Below are positions 24,456-32,092 of a stretch of 32,092 nt of DNA, one piece after another. The translations under genes and the position numbers were made by a program. Below the pieces are notes generated by a model. The model searched no databases. It was not told the DNA's origin and saw nothing but the letters and a program-made list of their open reading frames with translations. Source of the DNA: Clostridiales bacterium (GTDB taxonomy: Bacteria; Bacillota; Clostridia; Peptostreptococcales; Anaerovoracaceae); assembly GCA_012523915.1 (NCBI GenBank), contig JAAYSU010000073.1, forward strand, positions 1 through 32,092. Direction: 5' to 3'. Within the stretch, counting starts at the first letter, position 1, and each line of letters opens with the position of its first letter.

Positions 24456-25931
24456 ATGAAGCTTAAAGCTTTGTTACATAAAACGGGGATTGAATGTCCA
24501 ACAAAATGGGAAGAAATAGAAATTACAGGGATTAATTATGATTCGAGAAAAATTAGCAATGGAAATATATTTGTATGCTTGACAGGAGAGAATACTGACG
24601 GTCATATTTATGCAATGGATGCTATGTTGAGAGGGGCTTCTGTAATTATCGCTGAAAAAGATTTAGAATTGCCATCTATTCCTGTTTTGCAGGTGGCTAA
24701 TACGAGAGAAGCCTTGTCGGCAATATCGGCAAACTATTACGGTTATCCTGCAGATAAGCTGAAAATCTTTGGAATAACGGGGACAAATGGGAAAACCACA
24801 GTTTCATATATGATAAAAAGCTGCTTAGAATCTGAAGGAATTCCTTGTGGCCTAATTGGTACGATTTCATATAAGATTGGTGAAAAAGAATATGAGTCTA
24901 CCCGTACGACTCCGGAATCCTTAGATCTACAAGCAATTTTTAATGAGATGTTGAATCAAGATATCAATTATTGTGTTATGGAAGTGTCATCACATGCTTT
25001 ACAATTAGGTCGTGTAGAAAGAATAGCTTTTGACTACAGTATATTTAATAATCTTTCTCAGGAACATTTGGATTTTCATAAGGACATAGAAGATTATTAC
25101 CAGACAAAAAAAAGATTGTTTATCAAGACTGTAAAAGCGGCAATTATAAATATAGATGATAAATACGGGGAACGCCTTAATAATGAATTATCTAATGAAT
25201 TAACTATAGATATAATTACATGTTCATTAAGTAATAACAAAGCAGTTTATTACGGAGAGGTAGTAGATAAAAATGAAAAAACCTCCAAGTTAAATATTTA
25301 TAAGAATAACAATCTATTGGGTAGGCTTGAAGTACATACTCCCGGGGTTTTTTCTTTATATAACGCACTAGTAACAGCAGCATGCTTATATTCAGCAGGA
25401 ATAAAATTTTCTTCGATACAAAAAGGTTTAGCAAAACTCAAAGGAGTTCCCGGACGTTTTGAGCTAGTAGAAAACAAAATGGATATTCCGGTAATAGTGG
25501 ATTATGCCCATACACCCGATGCTTTGAGAAATATATTGCTAACAGCCAAGGATATTGTAAAAGGGCGCTTAATATGTGTATTTGGATGTGGAGGCGACAG
25601 AGATCGATCTAAAAGACCAATAATGGGAAAAGTAGCCGGAGAATTATCGGACTATTGTATAATAACTAGTGATAATCCAAGGACAGAAGACCAAAAGCAA
25701 ATAGCTTTTGACATAGAACAAGGTATGAAAGAAACAACTTGTAAATATGAAGTTATTGAGGATAGACGTAAGGCAATTAATAAAGCACTGTCCATTTATG
25801 AAAAAGGGGACTTAATAGTAATTGCTGGCAAAGGTCATGAGAATTACCAGATAATAGGTGGCGCAAAAACATATTTTAGCGATAAAGAAACAGCTCTTGA
25901 GCTCATAGAGACTGAACACTGGAGGATCTAA
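24456..25931 (+). CDS. murE: UDP-MurNAc-L-Ala-D-Glu:meso-diaminopimelate ligase
   Basis: The 491-residue Mur ligase adds the third peptide residue to the cytoplasmic peptidoglycan precursor. The ATP loop GTNGKTT is at 109-115, and the substrate motif D406-N-P-R409 (TSDNPRTEDQ) is the meso-diaminopimelate specificity signature; lysine-adding enzymes differ here. I chose the ATG at 24456: AGGAGG lies about 13 bases before it, rather long, but the protein then starts MKLKALL as in relatives. A TTG at 24429 inside spoVD is unlikely. The stop overlaps the murF start by one base. Confidence 0.96.
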   Translation: MKLKALLHKTGIECPTKWEEIEITGINYDSRKISNGNIFVCLTGENTDGHIYAMDAMLRGASVIIAEKDLELPSIPVLQVANTREALSAISANYYGYPADKLKIFGITGTNGKTTVSYMIKSCLESEGIPCGLIGTISYKIGEKEYESTRTTPESLDLQAIFNEMLNQDINYCVMEVSSHALQLGRVERIAFDYSIFNNLSQEHLDFHKDIEDYYQTKKRLFIKTVKAAIINIDDKYGERLNNELSNELTIDIITCSLSNNKAVYYGEVVDKNEKTSKLNIYKNNNLLGRLEVHTPGVFSLYNALVTAACLYSAGIKFSSIQKGLAKLKGVPGRFELVENKMDIPVIVDYAHTPDALRNILLTAKDIVKGRLICVFGCGGDRDRSKRPIMGKVAGELSDYCIITSDNPRTEDQKQIAFDIEQGMKETTCKYEVIEDRRKAINKALSIYEKGDLIVIAGKGHENYQIIGGAKTYFSDKETALELIETEHWRI

Positions 25932-27322
25932 TGAAAAGAATTAGAATAAGAGAAATAATACAGGCGACATCCGGCGAATTAATTAGCGGTGATCCTGAAT
26001 CTATGGTAGAAGGGGTGTCTACAGATTCACGCACATCGAAAAAGGATATGTTGTTTATTGCCTTAAAAGGAGAGAAACATGATGGCCATGATTTTTTAGA
26101 CCAGGCAATAGAAGCAGGCTGCTCTGCACTTATAATATCTAAAGAATCAGGCTCAATTAATGCATTAGCTAAAAACAGAGGTGTAGCTATAATAAAAGTG
26201 GAGGATACTGTTAAAGCTTTGCATAGTTTAGCTTCATATTATCTCTCTTTATTTAATATTCATAAAGTCGGTGTAACCGGAAGCACAGGCAAGACAACTA
26301 CCAAAGAAATGCTATATTGGATACTGTCTGAAAAGTACAAGACTGTGAGAAGCATAGGTAATTTCAATAACCATATAGGATTACCATTATCAGTATTTAA
26401 TATAGAAGAAGATACAGAAGCAGTTATCTTTGAAATGGGAATGGATAGACCGGGCGAAATACACACGCTCGTTGAGATTGTTAAACCCGATATAGGTATT
26501 ATCACAAATATCGGCTTGTCTCATATTGAGCATATGATCAGCCAGGAGAATATCTTTAAAGCAAAGATGGAGATAACAGATTTCTTTAAAAAGAAAGATA
26601 TATTAATTGTCAACTATGATGATAAACTTCTTAGGGATAATGTATGTGAAGATAGATTTAAAATAGTGACGGTTGGACGTGACTATAACAATTTAGATTT
26701 TAAGTTAGCAGACATTAAAGATTTAGGGGAAAATGGTATTGAATTCACATTGAGCCATAAAGATAAAAAACAAGTATTTAAGTTAAGTACACCAGGACTA
26801 CACAACGCATTAAATGCATCTTTAGCTATAGCAGCGGGAATGTGCCTGGGTATAGACATGGATAAGTCCGCCAATGGATTGGCCAAGCTGCTGATTACAG
26901 AGAAAAGATTGCATATTGAGGAAAAGCAAGGAATAAAGATAGTTGATGACACTTATAATGCTAGTCCAGACTCTATGAGAGCGGCTATAAACGTATTAGT
27001 TTCTATCCAAGGAGAACGTAAAATCGCTATATTAGGGGATATGTTTGAGCTAGGGGATAAGGAAAAGGAATATCACTCTCAAATAGGTGAATATGCTTCC
27101 AATAAAGGGGTTGATGTGGTAATATCAGTAGGGAAAAATGCCAAGTACATTTCAGAAGCGGCCCGGACTAAAGGAACTAAAGCTATTCACTTTGATTCTA
27201 AAGAATTGCTTAAAGGAGTTTTAGCCCAGTGGATCCGAACAGGAGATGTAGTTCTTGTTAAAGGGTCGCGTGGAATGGCTATGGATGAAATAGTGACACA
27301 ACTAAAAACATCTAATGAGTAG
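25931..27322 (+). CDS. murF: UDP-MurNAc-tripeptide:D-alanyl-D-alanine ligase
   Basis: The 463-residue ligase attaches D-Ala-D-Ala to the UDP-MurNAc-tripeptide. The N-terminal uridine-binding domain has GVSTDSRTSKKDMLFIALKGEKHDGH-type residues (about 27-52). The ATP loop is GSTGKTTTKE, the central domain has NFNNHIGLPLSVFN and EMGMDRPGEI, and the C-terminal domain has DDTYNASPDSM and ILGDMFELG. All of these are MurF hallmarks. GGAGG sits at the end of murE and the start overlaps its stop by one base, implying coupled translation. Confidence 0.97.
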   Translation: MKRIRIREIIQATSGELISGDPESMVEGVSTDSRTSKKDMLFIALKGEKHDGHDFLDQAIEAGCSALIISKESGSINALAKNRGVAIIKVEDTVKALHSLASYYLSLFNIHKVGVTGSTGKTTTKEMLYWILSEKYKTVRSIGNFNNHIGLPLSVFNIEEDTEAVIFEMGMDRPGEIHTLVEIVKPDIGIITNIGLSHIEHMISQENIFKAKMEITDFFKKKDILIVNYDDKLLRDNVCEDRFKIVTVGRDYNNLDFKLADIKDLGENGIEFTLSHKDKKQVFKLSTPGLHNALNASLAIAAGMCLGIDMDKSANGLAKLLITEKRLHIEEKQGIKIVDDTYNASPDSMRAAINVLVSIQGERKIAILGDMFELGDKEKEYHSQIGEYASNKGVDVVISVGKNAKYISEAARTKGTKAIHFDSKELLKGVLAQWIRTGDVVLVKGSRGMAMDEIVTQLKTSNE

Positions 27323-27331
27323 GAAATTACA

Positions 27332-28294
27332 ATGGATTATTTTCAAATTGCAACACATGTCATCGTATCATTTGTCATCACAGTAATAGGGACTATGATA
27401 TTCATTCCCATACTTAGAAGGATTAAGGCCGGCCAAAGTATAAGGGAAGAGGGTCCTAAATCTCATATGATAAAGTCAGGAACTCCTACTATGGGAGGAA
27501 TAGTTATAATAATTGCTGTACTGATTACATCCCTGGTTTCGGCTAAGCTTAATACGGATATGATGATCATATTAACAGCATTTGTAGCCTTCGGGATACT
27601 GGGTTTTTTAGACGATTTCGTAAAAGTTAGCATGAAAAGAAATCAGGGTTTGACGGCAAAACAAAAGTTGGTTCTTCAAATACTCATAGCAGTAGGGCTA
27701 GCTTTATATCAGTCAAAGGTATCGGTTTATGGAACAAGTATTTTTATACCATTTGTTAATGCATATTTAGATTTAGGATTATTTTATGTACCATTCGTAG
27801 CTTTTGTAGTTGTTGCTATGGCAAATAGCGTTAATTTGACAGACGGACTAGATGGATTGGCCTCAGGGGTAACCATGATTGTTGCACTATTCCTAGCACT
27901 AGTGGCAAATGCTTTTTATTTTGAATCGGCAGCTGTTTTTTGCAGTGCTCTTACAGGAGCATGTTTAGGGTTTCTAGTTTTCAATAAGCACCCTGCAAAG
28001 GTATTCATGGGAGACACCGGTTCAATGGCTTTAGGCGGGGGGGTAGCAACCGCTGCTATAATCATGAATATTGAACTGATTATACCGATAGCAGGAGGTG
28101 TATATCTTGCAGAAGCTTTGTCGGTTATATTGCAAGTTTGGTATTTTAAGAAAACCGGCGGAAAAAGATTGCTTAAGATGTCTCCTTTACACCACCATTT
28201 TGAGCTGTCTGGCTGGAAGGAGACCAAGGTAGTTGCTATGTTCTGGCTTGCAACTTTGGTGCTGTGTGTAATCAGTCTCTTTGCAATAAATTAG
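27332..28294 (+). CDS. mraY: Phospho-N-acetylmuramoyl-pentapeptide transferase
   Basis: The 320-residue integral membrane protein has about ten hydrophobic segments. It moves phospho-MurNAc-pentapeptide onto undecaprenyl phosphate, making lipid I. Catalytic motifs are GFLDDFVKV (Asp pair), NSVNLTDGLDGLASG, and MGDTGSMALGG. The HHHFE histidine motif lies near the C-terminus (MSPLHHHFELSGW), typical of MraY. The early GPKSHMIKSGTPTMGG is also diagnostic. The ribosome binding site AGGAA is modest, and the gap to murF is 9 bp. Confidence 0.97.
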   Translation: MDYFQIATHVIVSFVITVIGTMIFIPILRRIKAGQSIREEGPKSHMIKSGTPTMGGIVIIIAVLITSLVSAKLNTDMMIILTAFVAFGILGFLDDFVKVSMKRNQGLTAKQKLVLQILIAVGLALYQSKVSVYGTSIFIPFVNAYLDLGLFYVPFVAFVVVAMANSVNLTDGLDGLASGVTMIVALFLALVANAFYFESAAVFCSALTGACLGFLVFNKHPAKVFMGDTGSMALGGGVATAAIIMNIELIIPIAGGVYLAEALSVILQVWYFKKTGGKRLLKMSPLHHHFELSGWKETKVVAMFWLATLVLCVISLFAIN

Positions 28295-28309
28295 ATAAGA
28301 GGTAGAAAT

Positions 28310-29671
28310 ATGATTGTAAAAAACAGTAATATCTTAGTCGTTGGGCTGGGTAAATCTGGAATTGCAGCAACAGAAGCATTATTATCCCAGGGCGCTAAAG
28401 TATCAGTTTATGATAAGAAAAAATTAAACGATCTAAAGCCCAATATGGTAAATTTTTTCTTAAATAAGGATGTTAAATGTTTTTTTGGTGAAGAACCAAA
28501 AGATATGGCAATATTTGATCTTTTAGTTGTCAGTCCAGGTGTCCCGCTAGAAATAGATATTGTACAGAATGCATTAAAAGCTGGAGTTGAAGTAATCGGA
28601 GAGGTAGAACTTGCCTGGAGGATGGGCAAGGGTAATTATGTAGCGATTACAGGTACCAACGGAAAGACAACAACTACAGTATTAGCTGGCGAAATATTCA
28701 AAGCTGCGGGAAGAAAGACTGAAGTTGTTGGCAATGTAGGTGTCGCTGTAACAAAAAAAGCTATTTCCGCCACTCCTGATACTTGGATGATTACAGAAAT
28801 TAGCAGTTTCCAACTTGAGACCACAAAGACTTTCCATCCGAAGATATCTGCGATTTTAAATATAACGCCTGATCATATGGATCGTCACCAAACTTTGGAG
28901 AATTATGCTAGGGCTAAGTCTTTAATATATCAAAATCAAAATGAGACTGATTTTCTTATAATCAACTACGATGATAAAGAGAGTTATAATTTGAAGGACA
29001 GTTGTAAGGCTACAATTGTACCTTTCAGCAGGACTAATACTTTAGATTTTGGAGTGTTTGTAAAAGATGACACTATTGTTGTTAAAGACAAGGCAGGTAA
29101 AATCCATGATATCAGCAAAGTAGAGAATATAACAATTCCTGGAGGTCACAACTTAGAAAATGCTTTAGCAGCGACCGGAATAGCTTTTTTTGCCGGGATT
29201 TCTCCGGAAATAATTGAAAAAACTCTGATGAGTTTTAAAGGTGTAGAGCATAGACTTGAGCTGTGTGGAGAGGTAAACGGAGTAAGGTTTGTTAATGACT
29301 CTAAGGGGACCAATCCCGATGCTTCAATTAAAGCTATAGAAGCTATCGAAGACAAGATTGTTTTAATTGCCGGAGGGTTTGATAAGGGATCTTCGTTCGA
29401 TGAACTTATAGATATTTTTATTAAAAAGGGCAGAGCTTTAATATTATTAGGTAAGACTGCTATGAAAATTAAAGAAGCTGCTGAAAAGAAAGGATTCACC
29501 AATATTGTAATAGCCAAAAATATGGAGGAATGTGTGAGAGAAAGCATTAGAGTTGCCGAACCCGGCGATACAGTGCTTCTATCACCTGCCTGTGCAAGCT
29601 GGGATATGTACACTGATTTTGAACAAAGAGGTGAACATTTTAAGAGCTGCGTTAAAAATTTAGAGAAATAA
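28310..29671 (+). CDS. murD: UDP-N-acetylmuramoylalanine--D-glutamate ligase
   Basis: The 453-residue Mur ligase adds D-glutamate to UDP-MurNAc-L-Ala. The N-terminal Rossmann domain starts NILVVGLGKSGIA. The ATP loop is GTNGKTTTT, the central domain has EISSFQLETT and NITPDHMDRH, and the C-terminal domain has NDSKGTNPDA and LLSPACASWDMYTDFEQRG. These are MurD features. AGAGGT precedes the ATG. As usual in Firmicutes it lies between mraY and the SEDS gene. Confidence 0.97.
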   Translation: MIVKNSNILVVGLGKSGIAATEALLSQGAKVSVYDKKKLNDLKPNMVNFFLNKDVKCFFGEEPKDMAIFDLLVVSPGVPLEIDIVQNALKAGVEVIGEVELAWRMGKGNYVAITGTNGKTTTTVLAGEIFKAAGRKTEVVGNVGVAVTKKAISATPDTWMITEISSFQLETTKTFHPKISAILNITPDHMDRHQTLENYARAKSLIYQNQNETDFLIINYDDKESYNLKDSCKATIVPFSRTNTLDFGVFVKDDTIVVKDKAGKIHDISKVENITIPGGHNLENALAATGIAFFAGISPEIIEKTLMSFKGVEHRLELCGEVNGVRFVNDSKGTNPDASIKAIEAIEDKIVLIAGGFDKGSSFDELIDIFIKKGRALILLGKTAMKIKEAAEKKGFTNIVIAKNMEECVRESIRVAEPGDTVLLSPACASWDMYTDFEQRGEHFKSCVKNLEK

Positions 29672-29689
29672 TAAAAGTTGGAGATTTGA

Positions 29690-30805
29690 ATGGCAAGAAA
29701 AAAGAAAACCCGCATGAAGTCAGGGGACTTCCTACTAATTATTCTCGTTCTCGGATTGGTTGTATTTGGTGTTATAATGGTTTTCAGTGCAAGCTATTAC
29801 AGTTCCATTAGCGAGACCGGAGATCCATATGCTTATTTAAAAGATAATATTAAATGGGCAATACTTGGTGGCTTTGTAATGCTTGTTGCTTCACTATTGG
29901 ATTACCGTATATACAATAAGCTTGCTCCATATTTATTGTTGTTAAGCATAGTTTTATTAGTTTTGCTATTTACACCCCTAGGTGTTACTAGAAATTTTGC
30001 AACCAGATGGATTGGTGTTGGTAGCTTTACCCTGATGCCGGGAGAGATAGCAAAGATATGTGCAATATTGTTTGTGGCATGGTTCCTTTCCAAAGATCCT
30101 AAGAGGATACGTTCATTCTTTAGAGGGGTGCTGCCACTTTTAATGCTATGTGGTATATATTTCGTCCTAATTATAAAGCAGCCCAATCTTTCAACGGCAA
30201 TTACGATTTGTGCAATTATTATAGGCATGATGTTTGTTGCAGGCTTAAATATTTTCTATTTGATAGGTATAGGATTTTTAGGAGGCATGGGAATAACTGC
30301 TTTGGTCTTTATGGACGAAGACGGCTATTGGATGAAGAGAATAACGAGCTTCTTAGATCCTTTTGAAGACCCATTAGATACTGGCTGGCAAGTTATACAA
30401 TCATTGCTTGCCTTAGGATCAGGAGGATTATTTGGAGTAGGTTTAGGAAAGAGTATACAGAAAACACTCTATCTGCCTGAGCCTCAAAATGACTTTATCT
30501 TTTCAATAATAGGTGAAGAATTAGGATTTATAGGCTGTTTAGTTTTAATAATCTGCTATATTGTATTGATCTGGAGAGGATGCCATATAGCGTTAAATGC
30601 ACCCGATATGTTTGGGACGCTGATAGCAGCAGGAATAACTATTATGCTGGCCGTTCAGGTTATACTTAATATAGCTGTTGTTACATCATCGATGCCGCCA
30701 ACAGGGATAACACTACCCTTTATAAGCTATGGTGGTAATGCATTGATGTTGTTTATGGGCTCGTTCGGTATATTATTGAACATATCGCGACATTCCGCAA
30801 ATTAA
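29690..30805 (+). CDS. SEDS peptidoglycan glycosyltransferase FtsW/SpoVE
   Basis: The 371-residue protein has about ten transmembrane segments and the SEDS hallmarks. These are VMVFSAS in the first segment region, RWIGVGSFTLMPGEIAK, QPNLSTAI in the loop with the conserved acidic/polar site, QNDFIFSIIGEELG, and the closing MPPTGITLPFISYGGNA. It polymerises lipid II in partnership with a class B PBP; SpoVD is encoded in the same cluster. Position between murD and murG is that of B. subtilis spoVE. Sequence alone does not separate FtsW (division) from SpoVE (cortex), so I give no symbol. A start at 29690 with TTGGAGA is clear. Confidence 0.92.
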   Translation: MARKKKTRMKSGDFLLIILVLGLVVFGVIMVFSASYYSSISETGDPYAYLKDNIKWAILGGFVMLVASLLDYRIYNKLAPYLLLLSIVLLVLLFTPLGVTRNFATRWIGVGSFTLMPGEIAKICAILFVAWFLSKDPKRIRSFFRGVLPLLMLCGIYFVLIIKQPNLSTAITICAIIIGMMFVAGLNIFYLIGIGFLGGMGITALVFMDEDGYWMKRITSFLDPFEDPLDTGWQVIQSLLALGSGGLFGVGLGKSIQKTLYLPEPQNDFIFSIIGEELGFIGCLVLIICYIVLIWRGCHIALNAPDMFGTLIAAGITIMLAVQVILNIAVVTSSMPPTGITLPFISYGGNALMLFMGSFGILLNISRHSAN

Positions 30806-30838
30806 CATAAGAAAATATTATGTAAACAGGAGATATGG

Positions 30839-31933
30839 ATGAGAGTTATAATATCAGGAGGAGGAACCGGAGGTCATATTTATCCGGCTATAGCAATTGC
30901 AGACAAGATTAAAAGAAAGAATCGGTCTGCTGAGATTCTGTTTGTAGGAACAAAAAGAGGAATGGAAAAAGACATTGTTCCTAAATACGGTTATGATATT
31001 CGTTTTATTTCTGCTAGTGGGTTCAACAGAAAAAAAATACATAAAAACATATTTACCATAAGGGATTTCATAAAAGGTAGCATCGAAGCAAAGAAAATTA
31101 TAGAAGAATTCAATCCTGATATTGTCATCGGCACTGGAGGTTATGTCTGCGCTCCTGTCATCAGAGAAGCTTATAAATGTGGTGTAAAAGCATTTATACA
31201 TGAGCAAAATGCTATTCCAGGAATAACCAATAAGTTTTTAGAAAAGTACGTAGAAAAAGTTTTTATTAGCTTTGAAGAGACGGCTAAATATTTTAAGGAG
31301 TCTTCAAAGCTTGTTTACAGTGGTAATCCAATTCGTAGAAGTTTTCTTTTGGCAGGCTTCAAAGATTATAGGAAGGAATTAGGATTAAGTTCTAAGGATT
31401 TTGTTGTCTTATGTTTTGGTGGAAGTTTGGGTGCCAAAAAGATTAATAGTGTAATGGAAGAGCTTATAGCATCTTTGTATAAAGCTCCGAACTTCAAACT
31501 CTATTTTGTTACAGGTAAATACTACTACAATAATATAGCCGATAATTTAGCTAAAAGAAATATTGATCTTGGTAACAATATTCATATATTTCCATATTTA
31601 GATAACATTCATGAATACTATTTTGCATCTGATTTGATTATAAGTAGGGCAGGAGCCTTAACTGTGTCGGAGATTACCGCATCTGGACGACCTTCCATTC
31701 TAATACCTTCACCTAATGTTACAGGAAATCACCAGTTTTTTAACGCAAAGGTTGTTGCAGATAAAGGAGGTGCTGTTCTAATTGAAGAGAAAAACCTCAC
31801 TCCGGAGAAACTTGAAGCGACAATATTGCGTCTAATGAATAATAGAGAGGCCTTAAATAGAATGGCTGATGCCAGCTCATCAATAGGTAAAAGCGATGGG
31901 GTTGATGTGATATACGACCATTTAGGGATATGA
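30839..31933 (+). CDS. murG: UDP-GlcNAc:lipid I N-acetylglucosaminyltransferase
   Basis: The 364-residue GT-B glycosyltransferase adds GlcNAc to lipid I on the inner face of the membrane, giving lipid II. The N-terminal glycine loop GGTGGHIYPA (about 8-17), FIHEQNAIPGITNK, the second glycine loop FGGSLGAKKIN, and the donor-site ISRAGALTVSEI and PSPNVTGNHQFFNA are all MurG motifs. AGGAGA precedes the ATG by 7 bases. Basic/hydrophobic stretches around 60-75 may aid membrane association. The region 31934-32008 after it holds only the murA ribosome binding site. Confidence 0.97.
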   Translation: MRVIISGGGTGGHIYPAIAIADKIKRKNRSAEILFVGTKRGMEKDIVPKYGYDIRFISASGFNRKKIHKNIFTIRDFIKGSIEAKKIIEEFNPDIVIGTGGYVCAPVIREAYKCGVKAFIHEQNAIPGITNKFLEKYVEKVFISFEETAKYFKESSKLVYSGNPIRRSFLLAGFKDYRKELGLSSKDFVVLCFGGSLGAKKINSVMEELIASLYKAPNFKLYFVTGKYYYNNIADNLAKRNIDLGNNIHIFPYLDNIHEYYFASDLIISRAGALTVSEITASGRPSILIPSPNVTGNHQFFNAKVVADKGGAVLIEEKNLTPEKLEATILRLMNNREALNRMADASSSIGKSDGVDVIYDHLGI

Positions 31934-32008
31934 AGCACGTTTTCTGCCAGGGAAGCATAATATGACTTTATAGAGGGGGAAGAAATCCCTTGGCGGAGGT
32001 GTCAATGG

Positions 32009-32092
32009 TTGGATAGTTATCACATTATTGGCAATAAATCGTTAGAAGGTGAACATCAATTAAAAGGTGCTAAGAATGCTGTACTTCCAATT
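32009..32092 (+). CDS. murA: UDP-N-acetylglucosamine 1-carboxyvinyltransferase (N-terminal part only)
   Basis: A TTG start at 32009 is preceded by GGAGGT (31995-32000) at 8 bases and opens a frame to the window end. Its 28 residues (DSYHIIGNKSLEGEHQL, then KGAKNAVLPI) match the MurA N-terminus, including the UDP-GlcNAc-binding Lys-Asn (KGAKNA). MurA makes the first committed precursor of peptidoglycan. An ATG at 32005 is out of frame and stops at once, so TTG is the real start. The rest lies outside the window. Confidence 0.88.
   Translation, partial: MDSYHIIGNKSLEGEHQLKGAKNAVLPI

Noticed and set aside
29146-29715. A 189-residue open frame antisense to murD, and similar ones antisense to clpX (11276-11764) and lon (13740-14273)
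   Set aside because: Each is opposite a strongly conserved gene and shows no motif of its own.
1-32092. Search for mobile elements, CRISPR arrays, tRNA/rRNA and horizontally acquired islands
   Set aside because: No terminal repeats, transposase or integrase motifs, repeat-spacer arrays or RNA genes were seen, and the gene order is conserved and housekeeping over most of the window.

Overview
The window looks like a chromosomal stretch of an anaerobic, low-GC, Gram-positive bacterium of the class Clostridia. The evidence is gene content and order: a Ni,Fe carbon monoxide dehydrogenase (CODH)-family protein, the tig-clpP-clpX-lon-engB block, PduL, and a complete mraZ-to-murA division and cell-wall (dcw) cluster. 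The class B PBP of that cluster carries a PASTA domain (SpoVD type), which suggests a spore former, and the DNPR motif of MurE indicates meso-diaminopimelate peptidoglycan. AT-rich intergenic DNA and strong AGGAGG-type ribosome binding sites fit. I cannot name genus or species. No transposon, phage, CRISPR, rRNA or tRNA was seen, and no gene looks broken.

Layout. Positions 1-2902 (+): the tail of an OGG1/AlkA-type DNA glycosylase, a hotdog thioesterase, an XRE-cupin regulator and an acyl-CoA synthetase, closed by a bidirectional terminator. 2944-4854 (-): a CooS-family protein whose active-site ligand set is not that of a CODH. 4987-7595 (+): four overlapping genes (ogt, an AlkD-type glycosylase, a DUF3842 protein, an orphan EIIC-like membrane protein). 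7703-8335 (+): a CYTH-domain protein. 8457-14676 (+): trigger factor, ClpP, ClpX, Lon and EngB (protein folding, ATP-dependent proteolysis, ribosome assembly). 14679-16842 (+): a DUF1232 protein, hypoxanthine phosphoribosyltransferase, PduL and DeoC. 16844-20220 (-): YchF, Lgt and a large cysteine-rich protein of unknown function. 20465-32092 (+): mraZ, rsmH, ftsL, spoVD, murE, murF, mraY, murD, ftsW/spoVE, murG and the start of murA.

How the genes work together. The dcw genes make the lipid-linked peptidoglycan precursor (MurE, MurF, MurD, MraY, MurG) and polymerise and crosslink it at the septum or spore cortex (FtsW/SpoVE with SpoVD). MraZ sits behind a promoter overlapped by four 10-bp-phased GTGG-type repeats, the expected autoregulatory operator. 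DeoC (acetaldehyde from deoxyribose-5-phosphate) and PduL (acyl-CoA to acyl-phosphate) lie together and could feed acetyl-phosphate/ATP formation.

The most interesting gene is the CooS-family one. By alignment from memory with C. hydrogenoformans CODH-II, the C-cluster ligand Cys295 is replaced by Glu303 and most proton-relay histidines are missing, while the other C-cluster ligands are kept. This matches what I recall of the deviant CooS-V enzyme, which carries an Fe/S/O hybrid cluster and does not oxidise CO. It lies among DNA-alkylation and base-excision repair genes, with no cooC, cooF or acs genes nearby. Other points of interest are the cysteine-rich protein, a promoter embedded in a terminator upstream of spoVD, and the MraZ operator. 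The longest gene-free stretch is 244 bp (20221-20464).
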